From Limiplasma sp958448555 (lineage in GTDB: Bacteria; Bacillota; Clostridia; Christensenellales; Aristaeellaceae): a stretch of 64,000 nucleotides of DNA. A program made the position numbers and the translations under genes. Positions 34,006 through 45,387 of the stretch are shown here, piece by piece (within the stretch, counting starts at the first letter, position 1; each line of letters starts with the position of its first letter). The notes beneath the pieces were generated by a model. It searched no databases and had not been told where the DNA came from. It saw only the letters and a list, made by a program, of their open reading frames with translations. The stretch covers positions 1 to 64,000 of the forward strand of contig CAUDEL010000005.1 in NCBI GenBank assembly GCA_958448555.1, read 5' to 3'.

Positions 34006-35371
34006 CCACATCCCATTTCAGCGGGAACGCAGGGCAGGGCATGCCCTGCGTTCTTTTCGAGGAGCACTGTCCACGCCGCGCGGAAGGCAGCTTGCGCAAA
34101 ACGCCGTGCTTTTGGCCGTGGCGGTGCTTGCGCTGCTGGCGCTGACGCTTACGGAGCAGTTCCGCGCGCCGCAGGAAGACGCGGTTGCGGGCGGCGCGGA
34201 CGCTGCTCCGCCGTCTGAAGGCGGCGCGCTTCCCGTCCTGTCCATCGTTACGGAAAACGGACGTCTGCCCAACGGGGAGGACCTTTCCGCCCGCCTTACG
34301 CTGCTTCTTCCGGACGGGACGGAGTTTCAGACAATTTCCACGCGCATCGAAATCAACGAGCGTGGAAATACCAGCCGCCGCTTTCCAAAGAAAAGCTACC
34401 GTGTTAAAATAGTGGATGAGGAGGGGCAAAAACAGGACCTGTCCATCGCGGGCCTGCGCAGCGACGACGACTGGATTCTCAACCCGCTGTACACGGACAC
34501 CTCCAAGATTCGAGAGGCGCTGGCCTACGACCTGTGGGCCCGGATGAATTCGTCTGGGCAGGCGGCGGCCGGCTCGCGCATGCGCTACGCCGAGATTTAT
34601 TTCAACGGGCAATACTGGGGGCTTTACGGCGTTCAGGAGCGCATGGATCGCAAGCAGGTAGATGCCGATAAGCGCGGCGGCGTCCTCTACAAGGTGGCCG
34701 CCAACGACCGCCCCACCGTGGAGGAACTGCTGGACTGCACAAGCCCGGAGCGCTGCGCGGGCTTTGAACTGACATTCTGCGGCGCGGGCGTGAAGGACCC
34801 TTGGGAGCCGGCGGCGGCGTACATGGCCTTTCTGGAGGGGGAAAGCTGCGGTGTGGACGCGCGGCTGTCCACGGCCAACGTGATCGACTACGGCCTGTGG
34901 GCCATGCTCACGCAGGCGCACGATTGCCACTTCAAGAACCAGTACCTCAACTGCGTGTACGGAAACGGCTATACCCTGTACAAAATCCCGTGGGATCTGA
35001 ACAACACCTTTGGCGATGTGTGGCTCAACGCGGCAGAGGAAAGCAACCATACCGGATACAAAATTGGCGATCTGGTGATGGACGGGGCTTTCAGCATGCT
35101 GCTGGATACCGGCGGGGAAGAAGCGCTCCGCGCCGTTGAGGAACGGTGGAGGGAGTTGCGCCGCGAGACGATTACGCTTGAGGGGCTGCTCGAAAGGGCC
35201 CATGAGCTTTACGCGCCGCTGCGCTCCGCCATTGAACGCGACAGCGCGCGCTGGCCCTCCTGCGGCATGGGCAACGGAAACGCGGCCAATATTCGGGATA
35301 TCGAGGCGTATTTCCGGGCGATTCTGCCCCGGATGGATGCGTTCGTCTCCGGGCTTGCGGCGCGCCAGTAA
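33992..35371 (+). CDS. CotH kinase-family protein, membrane-anchored
   Basis: A 459-residue protein with a basic cytoplasmic N-terminus, a membrane helix near residues 36-55 (NAVLLAVAVLALLALTL) and an extracytoplasmic CotH-like domain. The domain shows RGNTSRRFPKKSYRVKI, DDWILNPLYTDTSKIREAL, GLYGVQERMDRKQVD and the metal-binding IPWDLNNTFGDVW. CotH proteins are atypical protein kinases; in bacilli CotH phosphorylates spore-coat proteins, and relatives occur on many bacterial surfaces. The start is uncertain: this ATG overlaps the previous gene by 14 bases and has no ribosome site, while a GTG at 34106 begins just before the helix. The gene precedes a two-component system by 21 bases. Confidence 0.75.
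   Translation: MKTANHIPFQRERRAGHALRSFRGALSTPRGRQLAQNAVLLAVAVLALLALTLTEQFRAPQEDAVAGGADAAPPSEGGALPVLSIVTENGRLPNGEDLSARLTLLLPDGTEFQTISTRIEINERGNTSRRFPKKSYRVKIVDEEGQKQDLSIAGLRSDDDWILNPLYTDTSKIREALAYDLWARMNSSGQAAAGSRMRYAEIYFNGQYWGLYGVQERMDRKQVDADKRGGVLYKVAANDRPTVEELLDCTSPERCAGFELTFCGAGVKDPWEPAAAYMAFLEGESCGVDARLSTANVIDYGLWAMLTQAHDCHFKNQYLNCVYGNGYTLYKIPWDLNNTFGDVWLNAAEESNHTGYKIGDLVMDGAFSMLLDTGGEEALRAVEERWRELRRETITLEGLLERAHELYAPLRSAIERDSARWPSCGMGNGNAANIRDIEAYFRAILPRMDAFVSGLAARQ
34026..34057 (+). terminator. Hairpin at start of CotH-like gene
   Basis: AACGCAGGGCA pairs perfectly with TGCCCTGCGTT (11 base pairs, five-base loop), followed by CTTTT. It fits a terminator for the peptidoglycan-binding gene, yet lies within the longest CotH reading frame. 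Confidence 0.65.
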
Positions 35372-35392
35372 AGCAAAAGGGAGGAATGCGAC

Positions 35393-36088
35393 ATGGCGGC
35401 GATATGGATCGTGGAGGATGACCCCAAGATCGGGCTGCTGATTGAAATGACTGTGCGAAAGACCGGACACGCCGCCGTGAGGATGCCGGACGCGGTGGCG
35501 CTTGAGCGCGCGCTGAAAAAGCAGGTCCCGCCGGACCTGCTGCTGCTGGATTTGATGCTTCGGGAAAAGAATGGCTTTGCCGTTATGAAGGAATGGAAGG
35601 CCCGGGCCGAAACGCGCAGGATCCCCGTCATCATCATCTCGGCCCGCAGCGCGGAGCACGACAAGGTGATGGGGCTGGAGCTGGGCGCTGAGGACTACAT
35701 CACCAAGCCCTTTGGCGTGCGCGAATTGCAGGCGCGCGTACAGGCCGCGCTGCGCCGCCTGCCCGCCAGCGTGGAAAAGCTGTGCGTGGGCGCGCTGACG
35801 CTGCTGCCCGCCACGCGCGAGGCCTACGTGGACGGGAACCGGGTCGACCTGACACAGAAGGAGTTTGAGCTGCTGTTGTATCTGGCCCGCCACGCGGATT
35901 CCACCGTGACGCGCGCCATGCTGGTCCGCGACATTTGGGGCTATGCCACCGAGGAGGACAACTCCCGCACGGTGGATACCCATATCAAAACGCTGCGCCT
36001 GAAGTTGGGGGACGCGGCCGGCGAACCCCGCTTTATCCAGACCGTCCGCGGGACAGGCTACCGGCTGATGCGCGGAGAACAGCCATGA
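35393..36088 (+). CDS. OmpR-family response regulator
   Basis: A 231-residue two-component regulator. The receiver domain has the acidic pair in IVEDD at residues 8-10, the phosphoacceptor Asp near residue 53 in LLLLDLML, and the conserved Lys in ITKPFG near residue 105. The C-terminal winged-helix DNA-binding domain is complete (LTQKEFELLLYLARH, VDTHIKTLRLKLG, VRGTGYRL). Its stop overlaps the kinase start (ATGA), so the pair is translationally coupled. Proximity to CotH-like and wall-binding genes hints at an envelope-related signal, but the regulon is unknown. Confidence 0.95.
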   Translation: MAAIWIVEDDPKIGLLIEMTVRKTGHAAVRMPDAVALERALKKQVPPDLLLLDLMLREKNGFAVMKEWKARAETRRIPVIIISARSAEHDKVMGLELGAEDYITKPFGVRELQARVQAALRRLPASVEKLCVGALTLLPATREAYVDGNRVDLTQKEFELLLYLARHADSTVTRAMLVRDIWGYATEEDNSRTVDTHIKTLRLKLGDAAGEPRFIQTVRGTGYRLMRGEQP

Positions 36089-37440
36089 AACGCAGCCTGC
36101 GCGGGCTTTACTGGGTGGCCATCGCCTGCATGCTGGTCATGGCCGTGGTGGCCGTGGCGCTGCTGCTGGACTTTCGTGTGAAGGACCGCAGCGAAAGCCT
36201 GCGCGATATTCTGGAGGCCGTTTCGGCGTGGACGCTGGAAAGCCGGGACGACCTGCAAAGCCATGCCAACCATATAGCGTCCGTGTCAGCCCCGGTGCGG
36301 GTGACCTTTTTAAGCGAGGCGGGAACGGTGATCGCCGACAGCGAGCACGACGCGGCTTCGATGGAAAATCATCTGGACCGACCGGAGGTTGCCGCGGCGC
36401 TTCAGGGCGGGGTGGGCGAGAGCCTGCGCCTGTCCGATACGCAGTCAGCGTTTATGATGTACGCCGCCAAGCGTATCGCCCCTGGCGTGATCCTGCGGCT
36501 GGGCTATCCCGTTGAAATCATCAGCCATACGCTGCTGTTTTACAGCATAGGCGTGGTCGCGCTGGCCATCATCCTCTATATCCTTCAGCGCAGAAGGCTG
36601 ACGCGCTTCGCCGTGGCGATGGTGCGCCAGATGGACGACGTGCGGCGGCTTCTGGAGGGCGCGACCACAGATCCCACCGCGGTGTTCCCCGAGCTTCAGC
36701 CGGCGCTGGAGCATATCGCCTATCTGGCAAAGCGTCTCAACAGCGACCTTGCGGAGATCAACCGCACCCTGTCGCTTCGGGACGATTTTGTGGCGAACGC
36801 CTCGCACGAGCTGCGCAGCCCGTTGACCTCCATCATGGGCTTTGCGGAAATGCTGGGCGAGGGACTGGCCGATACGCCCGAGGAGCAGGCGCTGTGCCTT
36901 CAGACGATTCGCGGGGAATGCGAACGCATGCTGGACGTAGTGGAGGACGTGCTGCTGCTTTCGCGCGCCGAACGGGAGCAGGGGCTGACGCGCGAGCATG
37001 TGGATGTGGAACGGGTGGTTGAGGAGGTGCGCCGCGCGCTTGCGCCGCAGGCGGCGCAGAAGAGGATATCCATCGTCAGCGAGGGCGCGCTTACCTTATG
37101 GGCCGTGGAAAAGGACCTGTGGGAGATTCTTCATAACCTGATGGGCAACGCCATACGCTACGGCCGCAGGGGCGGTCATGTGAAAATTCTGCTGCGCCAG
37201 CGATGCATCATCGTGGAGGACGATGGCATCGGCATTGAAAAAAAGCATCTGCCCTATCTGTTCGAGCAGTTCTACCGCGTGGACCAGTCCAGAGACCCGG
37301 AGGTGCGCGGAACGGGACTCGGCCTTTCCATCGTGCGCACACTTGCGGAGCGCAACGGCGCGACCGTCGGGGTGGAAAGCTGTCCGGGCAGGGGCAGCCG
37401 CTTTACGGTCTGCTTTGAGCAGAAGCAGGACGGCGATTGA
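36085..37440 (+). CDS. Sensor histidine kinase
   Basis: A 451-residue membrane kinase paired with the preceding regulator. Two helices (about 8-30 and 148-170) flank an extracytoplasmic sensor of about 115 residues similar in layout to PhoR-type sensors. After a linker comes the phosphoacceptor H box NASHELRSPLTSI near residue 236, an N box LHNLMGNAIRYGR, the G1 box VEDDGIGIE and the G2 box GTGLGLSIV. No PAS domain is obvious between the membrane and the H box. The stop is followed by the convergent tsaD gene. Confidence 0.94.
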   Translation: MKRSLRGLYWVAIACMLVMAVVAVALLLDFRVKDRSESLRDILEAVSAWTLESRDDLQSHANHIASVSAPVRVTFLSEAGTVIADSEHDAASMENHLDRPEVAAALQGGVGESLRLSDTQSAFMMYAAKRIAPGVILRLGYPVEIISHTLLFYSIGVVALAIILYILQRRRLTRFAVAMVRQMDDVRRLLEGATTDPTAVFPELQPALEHIAYLAKRLNSDLAEINRTLSLRDDFVANASHELRSPLTSIMGFAEMLGEGLADTPEEQALCLQTIRGECERMLDVVEDVLLLSRAEREQGLTREHVDVERVVEEVRRALAPQAAQKRISIVSEGALTLWAVEKDLWEILHNLMGNAIRYGRRGGHVKILLRQRCIIVEDDGIGIEKKHLPYLFEQFYRVDQSRDPEVRGTGLGLSIVRTLAERNGATVGVESCPGRGSRFTVCFEQKQDGD

Positions 37441-37490
37441 GGCGCGTTTTGGCGATACGCCTGCAAGAGAAGCGGGCTATGCCGCACTTC

Positions 37491-38549
37491 TCATACCAGC
37501 TCCAGCGACGGCACGGCGTTCAGCTCCAGCGGCGCAAGCTCGCCCTTTTTCAGGCGATAATAGGCCGCCGAACCGATCATGGCGGCGTTGTCGGTGCACA
37601 GCCACAGCTCCGGCATGCACAGGCGAAAACCCCGTTTGGCCGCGAGCGCCGTCATCTGCGCGCGCAGGCGGCGGTTGGCGCTTACGCCGCCCGCCAGACA
37701 CAGCGTGTCAAGCCCACTGTCCTCAAGAGCCAGCATAGCGCGCTCGCACAGCGTATCCACCACCGCGCGCTCGAAGCTGGCGGCCAGGTCGGCGCGGGGC
37801 AGGGCCTCGCCCTTCTGCTCCATCTTGTGGCAGGCGTTGAGAAAGGCGGTCTTGAGGCCGGAAAAGCTGAAATCGTACCGTCCGTCCGGGTGAGGATGCG
37901 GCAGGGAGAGGAAGGTATCGTCCCCGCCCTCGGCCAGCTTGGAAAGCAGCGGCCCGCCCGGGTAGTTGAGCCCAAGCACCCGCGCGGCCTTGTCGAAGGC
38001 CTCGCCCGCGGCGTCATCCACCGTCTGGCCAAGCAGGGTGTAGTCGCCATAGGCGTTCACGCGCGTCAGGTGGCTGTGGCCGCCGCTGACCACCAGGCAC
38101 ACAAACGGCGGCTCCAGGTCCGGGGTGGTCAGGAAATTGGCGCTGACATGCCCTTCGATGTGGTTGACGGGGATGAGCGGTAGACGTGTGGTATAGCTCA
38201 AACCCTTCATGCAGTTGACGCCGGTGAGCAGCGCGCCCACCAGCCCCGGCCCGTAGGTGACGGCCAGCGCGTCCACGTCCGACAGGGCCATGCCCGCCTC
38301 CCTGAGCGCCTGGTCGATCACACGGTCGCAGGCGTCCATGTGGGCGCGGCTGGCGATCTCCGGCACCACGCCGCCGTAGAGCGCGTGGGTGTCCACCTGG
38401 GAGAAGATGACGCTGCTGAGGATCTTCCGCCCGTTTTCCACGATGGCCGCCGCGGTTTCGTCGCAGCTGGACTCCATGGCCAAAATGCGAATGGAAGCCT
38501 TGCTCTGCAAGGCTTCCAGTTTTTCATTCATCTCACGTTGCGTCTGCAC
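37491..38549 (-). CDS. tsaD: tRNA threonylcarbamoyladenosine synthesis protein TsaD
   Basis: Cytoplasmic enzyme that, with TsaB and TsaE, transfers threonylcarbamoyl to A37 of ANN-decoding tRNAs. The 352-residue protein has ILAMESSCDETAAAIVE near the N-terminus, the metal motif HIEGHVSANFL, VSGGHSHLT and the C-terminal CLAGGVSANRRLR and DNAAMIG. A GTG start is chosen because AAGGAGG lies nine bases upstream; the ATG six codons later has no ribosome site. It follows the TIGR01906 membrane gene by 14 bases in a leftward group with prfB, both being translation genes. Confidence 0.95.
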   Translation of the reverse strand: MQTQREMNEKLEALQSKASIRILAMESSCDETAAAIVENGRKILSSVIFSQVDTHALYGGVVPEIASRAHMDACDRVIDQALREAGMALSDVDALAVTYGPGLVGALLTGVNCMKGLSYTTRLPLIPVNHIEGHVSANFLTTPDLEPPFVCLVVSGGHSHLTRVNAYGDYTLLGQTVDDAAGEAFDKAARVLGLNYPGGPLLSKLAEGGDDTFLSLPHPHPDGRYDFSFSGLKTAFLNACHKMEQKGEALPRADLAASFERAVVDTLCERAMLALEDSGLDTLCLAGGVSANRRLRAQMTALAAKRGFRLCMPELWLCTDNAAMIGSAAYYRLKKGELAPLELNAVPSLELV

Positions 38550-38563
38550 GGAAAAGGGCCTCC

Positions 38564-39310
38564 TTAGCGGTTTGAGCCGCCGGCGGACTCGGCGCGCGAC
38601 TGGGCGATGCGCAGGCCGACGGGGGAGAGAATCAGGGGAAGGACCATCACCGCGGCGAGCATCAAAACCAGCAGGATCAGCACCGGCGGCAGATAGGCTG
38701 AAAAGAGCGACTCCGGGAAAAGCAGCATCACCAGCTCGTCCGCGGGAAAGATGCCGTCGGGGATGAGCGTGCGGTGCAGCGTCTCCCACAGGCCCGTGAA
38801 ATCCAAAGCGGCCCACAGCCCGATTCCCGCGATGAGCAGCAGCGGCACGATTGTTCCCGCATAATACCCCCGCGCGGAGAAGCCGCCCCGCCGGCCCGAG
38901 CCGGCCAGCACCCATGCCAGCAGCGCAATTACAACCGCCGCGCCGCACAGGAATACCGCCGTGGCGGCGCTCACCCAGCCCTTGACCGTGGCCATGTGGT
39001 CGCGGAAGCTCTGGGGAATGAAGCGGCTGGCCGGGAAGCCCGCCACGGTGATGCGCGGCTCCCAGCTGTCCTGGGCGTCGGTCAGAAAGAGGATGGTTTC
39101 CCCGGCAAAACTGCGCACGCTGTCCTCGTCGATCGCGAGGGCGGCGTAATCCACGTTTTCCAGCAGCGCCTTTTCAAAGAGCTGGCGGTCCACGGCGTTG
39201 AAATATACGGAAGCAGCCGCAGCCAGAAGCACCAGAAGAAACGAGGCGATGAAGCAGCGAACGAACGCCCCGCGCCGCCGAGGCGGCGCCGGGTCCCGGG
39301 TATATGGCAT
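38564..39310 (-). CDS. TIGR01906/DUF1461-like integral membrane protein
   Basis: A 248-residue membrane protein with about four to five helices. Matching features to the TIGR01906 family are the first helix with an extracytoplasmic loop, the RDHMATVKGW segment before the second helix, and the loop FTGLWETLHRTLIPDG followed by ELVMLLFPESLF near the C-terminus. The family is common in Clostridia and Lactobacillales, and its function is unknown. It lies between prfB and tsaD, with 16 and 14 bases of spacing, and is likely cotranscribed. Confidence 0.75.
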   Translation of the reverse strand: MPYTRDPAPPRRRGAFVRCFIASFLLVLLAAAASVYFNAVDRQLFEKALLENVDYAALAIDEDSVRSFAGETILFLTDAQDSWEPRITVAGFPASRFIPQSFRDHMATVKGWVSAATAVFLCGAAVVIALLAWVLAGSGRRGGFSARGYYAGTIVPLLLIAGIGLWAALDFTGLWETLHRTLIPDGIFPADELVMLLFPESLFSAYLPPVLILLVLMLAAVMVLPLILSPVGLRIAQSRAESAGGSNR

Positions 39311-39326
39311 TGGTTTACCTCCCTGC

Positions 39327-40424
39327 TTACTGCATTTTCAGGTAGGCGGTGATGAAGCCGTCGAGGTTGCCGTCCATCACGTCGTCCACGTTGCCGCTCT
39401 CAAAGCCGGTGCGGTGGTCCTTGACCATGGTGTAGGGCTGGAACACATAGGAGCGGATCTGGCTGCCCCATTCGATCTTCTTCATCTCGCCCTTGATGTC
39501 GGCCATCTGCTCCTCCTTCTCGCGCTCGCGAAGCTCAAGCAGGCGGCTCTTGAGGATGCGCAGGCAGACCTCGCGGTTTTGCACCTGGCTGCGCTCGTTC
39601 TGGCACTGGGCCACGATGCCCGTGGGAATGTGCGTCATGCGCACGGCGCTGTCGGTGCGGTTGACGTGCTGGCCGCCCGCGCCGCCCGCGCGATAGGTGT
39701 CGATGCGCACTTCCTCCATGTTGATTTCAAAGTCCTGGTCATCCTCCAGAATGGGGGACACGTCCAGGGAGCTGAAAGAAGTGTGACGGCGCGCGTTTGC
39801 GTCGAAGGGGGAGATGCGCACCAGCCGGTGCACGCCCTTCTCGCTGCGCAGAAAGCCGTAGGCGTTTTCGCCGTCCACCTGGAAGGTCACGCTCTTGATG
39901 CCCGCCTCGTCGCCGTCCAAAAGGTCGTTGACCGTCACCTTGAAGCCGTGGCGCTCGCAGTAGCGGGTGTACATGCGGTAGAGCATCTGCGTCCAGTCCT
40001 GCGCCTCGGTGCCGCCGGCGCCTGCGTGCAGGGACAGCACGGCGTTGCAGCCGTCATAGTCGCCGCGCATGAGCGTCTCCAGCTCCAGCGCGTCCGCGTC
40101 CTTGGCAAGGCTCTCCAGCTCCTGCTCGCACTCGGCGGCGATGCCCTCGTCCTCGTCCTCCGCCAGCAGCTCCAGCATGGCCTCCACGTCGTCGGCGCGT
40201 GTCTCCAGGCGCCTGACGTGATCCAGCTTTCCCTCGATCTGGCTCACCCTGCGGTTGACGGCGGTGGAGCGCTCGAGGTTGTTCCAGAACTCCGGGGCGT
40301 TCATTTCCTCTTTCAATTCCGCCAGCTCCTCGCGCAAAAGGGGGAGCTTAAGCGCGTCGGCCGCCTTGGAAACGGTGCCGCGCAGGCGGGTAAGGTCCTG
40401 TTTCATCTGTTCCTGATCGATCAT
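39327..40424 (-). CDS. prfB: Peptide chain release factor 2
   Basis: Release factor recognising UGA and UAA stop codons. The 365-residue protein contains the RF2 discriminator SPF in RISPFDANARRH near residue 203 and the catalytic GGQ in GGAGGQHVNR near residue 250. The frame is continuous from the ATG, so the programmed +1 frameshift used for autoregulation in many bacteria is absent here. The gene belongs to a leftward cluster with the TIGR01906 gene and tsaD. Upstream lies an exported protein whose 3' end includes a hairpin. Confidence 0.96.
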   Translation of the reverse strand: MIDQEQMKQDLTRLRGTVSKAADALKLPLLREELAELKEEMNAPEFWNNLERSTAVNRRVSQIEGKLDHVRRLETRADDVEAMLELLAEDEDEGIAAECEQELESLAKDADALELETLMRGDYDGCNAVLSLHAGAGGTEAQDWTQMLYRMYTRYCERHGFKVTVNDLLDGDEAGIKSVTFQVDGENAYGFLRSEKGVHRLVRISPFDANARRHTSFSSLDVSPILEDDQDFEINMEEVRIDTYRAGGAGGQHVNRTDSAVRMTHIPTGIVAQCQNERSQVQNREVCLRILKSRLLELREREKEEQMADIKGEMKKIEWGSQIRSYVFQPYTMVKDHRTGFESGNVDDVMDGNLDGFITAYLKMQ

Positions 40425-40467
40425 AGAATCCTCTCCTGATTTCTTTCTCTCCGGTATGACAGAGGCG

Positions 40468-41238
40468 CTAAAGAGCCTGACGGCCTTCGGTCAGCAGGCC
40501 GTCAGGAGACGATACGCAGCGGGGCACCTCCAGCAGCCCGATATCCTCCAGAATGGCCAGATAGATTCGTTCTTCCTCAGAGATGTTGCCGTTTTCGTCC
40601 ACATAGCCCGACCGGGTCAGGCCGTCATAGAACAGATCAAAGGCCGTGTCCCGGGACCTGCCGGACGCATCCCAGGGCGGCAGCGGCCCTACCCGCGCCT
40701 TCGCGCAGGTCCCGTCCCACCGCGTAAGGACGAGGTCAACGGCGCCATCCTGCCGGCGCACCTCCCGCCACAGATCCATCCCCGCCGTTCCCAGGGGACA
40801 CATGAGCGAAAACTCGTACTCGCCATCATATTCTTCCCATTGGTTAAAGCGGTGATCCACCGGCAGAAAGTCGAAGAGAAGCACGCTGTTCCCCGCGGAA
40901 AGCGCCAGAGAGGAAAGGTCCGCCGGCGCGTCCAGGACACCCTTGAGCATTGCGCAGGGAACGGGGGTGAGGTCCGTATCCGCCAGGGCAAAGTCCAGCG
41001 TGAACATACCGGCTGTTCCGTCGTCAAAGGTCAATGCGCAGCCGTCGTATTCGTCAAACCTGGTCTGGTAAATCCACAAGCAGCCTTCCGACCGCTCAAA
41101 CGAAGTCACATAGCCCGCATCCGTTTCGTCGCTGCGCACATAGGCTTCCAGCCTGGCCGCGTCAAAGGATATCCCCTTCGCCAGCGCGGTTGTGCCAAGC
41201 AGCAGAGCCAGCATCCCAAGTCCGATCAGCCGCTTCAT
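40468..41238 (-). CDS. Exported protein of unknown function, paralog A
   Basis: A 256-residue protein with a signal peptide (KRLIGLGMLALLLGTTALA). I do not recognise the family. It is clearly related to the neighbouring split gene: both share FSLMCPLGTAGMDLWREV versus FDLILPLGNPGIALLRDL, and FDLFYDGLTRSGYVDENG versus YAVFYEGLVRSRFLDEDG. The mature part seems to be beta-rich with a pattern of acidic loops. The ATG has a GGGGG-type ribosome site. It ends just before prfB, with a GC-rich hairpin (CCTGACGGCC with GGCCGTCAGG) spanning its last codons. Confidence 0.65.
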   Translation of the reverse strand: MKRLIGLGMLALLLGTTALAKGISFDAARLEAYVRSDETDAGYVTSFERSEGCLWIYQTRFDEYDGCALTFDDGTAGMFTLDFALADTDLTPVPCAMLKGVLDAPADLSSLALSAGNSVLLFDFLPVDHRFNQWEEYDGEYEFSLMCPLGTAGMDLWREVRRQDGAVDLVLTRWDGTCAKARVGPLPPWDASGRSRDTAFDLFYDGLTRSGYVDENGNISEEERIYLAILEDIGLLEVPRCVSSPDGLLTEGRQAL

Positions 41239-41247
41239 GGGCACCCC

Positions 41248-42186
41248 CTATTTGACGTCCCAGCGCCAGAAGTCCAGGTCGCGGTCCGAAACGGTTTCCA
41301 CGGTTCCGTCGTCGTAACGCACCTCGCGGATGGCCGTGAAGATCACGCGCGCGTCCGCCCCATAGCCCTCAAGGCTATATTTGGAAAGCATTTTTTTCTT
41401 TCCCGCGCGGATGGATTCCTCAATCGTCATCTCGTTGTACACCTCTCCGGTCAGCTCGCTGGCAATGGCGTTGCCGCTTTTGTCCGTGCAGTAATACGAG
41501 AAGGTGACGGATTGGATCGCCCGCTGCTTATCCGTGTTTTTCAGCTCCATGCGGATCCAGGGCACCGTTTTGACGCGGCCCCAATCCCCCGACAAAGTGC
41601 TTTCCAGATGCAGCCGCGGCGCCCAGAGGACATCTTCCAAAGGCTTGACGCTCTTGCCGGGCTTGGGAATACCGGACGCTCCGTCGGGAAGCCAGACCTT
41701 TTCTGCGCTGGGATAGACCGCGATGGCTGGCATGAGGCTGTCACCGTCCAGCGAGGACACCAGGGTGGCGATGCTCTCCTGCACCCGCCCGTCCTCGTCC
41801 AGGAAGCGGGAGCGCACAAGTCCCTCGTAGAACACCGCATAGCCGCCGTCCACCTCCGTCAAGGGAGGCTGCTCAATGGCGAAGCACAGCTTCTTGGCGT
41901 CGTAGAGGCGCAGGGAGAAGGCGAAGTCCGCGTCATGCAGATCCCTGAGAAGCGCGATTCCCGGATTGCCCAGAGGTAGAATCAGATCAAAATCATAGCC
42001 GTCATCGCCGTCCGGCTCCAGAAGGAAACCGTCCGTCATGCGCTTTACATCCAGCCAGTATACGCGATCACCGATCAGCAGCTGCAGGAGCTTGACCGAG
42101 AATTTCTGGTCACACCAGCCATCCAGGTAAAGGAAGGGAATACCGAAATCGCTTTTGCTTCCGCTGATAAGGAAAGACAGGTCCAC
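41248..42186 (-). CDS. C-terminal part of split exported protein, paralog B
   Basis: A 312-residue reading frame that begins with GTG immediately after a TAG stop and in the same frame as the upstream segment. It has no signal peptide of its own. Residues about 30-150 align with the middle and end of paralog A next door (shared PLG..G and FYEGL.RS..DEDG motifs), followed by an extra C-terminal domain of about 130 residues that paralog A lacks (WIRMELKNTDKQRAIQSVTF, then YDDGTVETVSDRDLDFWRW). Paralog A runs without a break across the position of the TAG, so this is best read as the rest of one gene. Re-initiation at the GTG would yield a cytoplasmic fragment. Confidence 0.6.
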   Translation of the reverse strand: MDLSFLISGSKSDFGIPFLYLDGWCDQKFSVKLLQLLIGDRVYWLDVKRMTDGFLLEPDGDDGYDFDLILPLGNPGIALLRDLHDADFAFSLRLYDAKKLCFAIEQPPLTEVDGGYAVFYEGLVRSRFLDEDGRVQESIATLVSSLDGDSLMPAIAVYPSAEKVWLPDGASGIPKPGKSVKPLEDVLWAPRLHLESTLSGDWGRVKTVPWIRMELKNTDKQRAIQSVTFSYYCTDKSGNAIASELTGEVYNEMTIEESIRAGKKKMLSKYSLEGYGADARVIFTAIREVRYDDGTVETVSDRDLDFWRWDVK

Positions 42187-42438
42187 CTAGCCCCCCAGCG
42201 TTTCGCTGGAGAAGTCGTATTGCATGGAGCCGTCATAGGTCAGGTACTGCCAGTCTTCAAAGGTTTCCGTTTCTCCTGAGGAAAAGAGGGTCAGATCGTA
42301 GGCGGGTGTATCCTCGGCCATGCAGTACGCGTAGAGCAGTTCCACGTCAAAGCGGTCGTCAAACGGTTCGGCTGTCGCCGGTGCGGCAAACTGCGTCAGC
42401 AACAGCACCACAAGCAACAAATACCCCCATTTTCTCAT
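42187..42438 (-). pseudogene. N-terminal part of split exported protein, paralog B
   Basis: An 83-residue frame with a signal peptide (RKWGYLLLVVLLLTQFAAPATA) and AAGGAGGG nine bases ahead of its ATG. It ends at TAG (42187-42189) exactly where paralog A continues without interruption (TFDDGTAG then MFTLDF versus SETLGG, stop, VDLSFL). The two parts of paralog B stay in the same frame, so one base substitution would explain the break. It is therefore likely an amber-interrupted gene, unless the stop is read through. It follows secA by 57 bases. Confidence 0.65.
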
Positions 42439-42495
42439 TCTTTGCTCCCTCCTTGGCAGATCGTTCCTCCCATTCCTGCATCTGCGGATGCCGTG

Positions 42496-45228
<2,733 letters not shown>

Positions 45229-45287
45229 AGCGGTAAATCTCCTTATATGTGGCGATGACGCGCCGGGCGCATCATAACTCATCTTAT

Positions 45288-45317
45288 ATTATAGCATGGT
45301 TGCCGGGGATGACGCAA
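45288..45317 (-). promoter_or_regulatory. Promoter of secA
   Basis: Leftward TTGCGT, 18 bases, then TATAAT, with an upstream TG making the -10 extended (TGCTATAAT). Confidence 0.75.
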
Positions 45318-45358
45318 GCGCGCAGCTTCCCTGCCCGCTGGCGTATTTTGCGCGCGTC

Positions 45359-45367
45359 TGGTATACT
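45359..45367 (+). promoter_or_regulatory. Extended -10 promoter of RmlD-like gene
   Basis: TGGTATACT lies about 20 bases before the start codon, just ahead of AAAAGGAGG. The region between this and the secA promoter is under 45 bases, so the two divergent promoters nearly touch. Confidence 0.55.
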
Positions 45368-45387
45368 GAAAAAAAGGAGGCGGTTTG

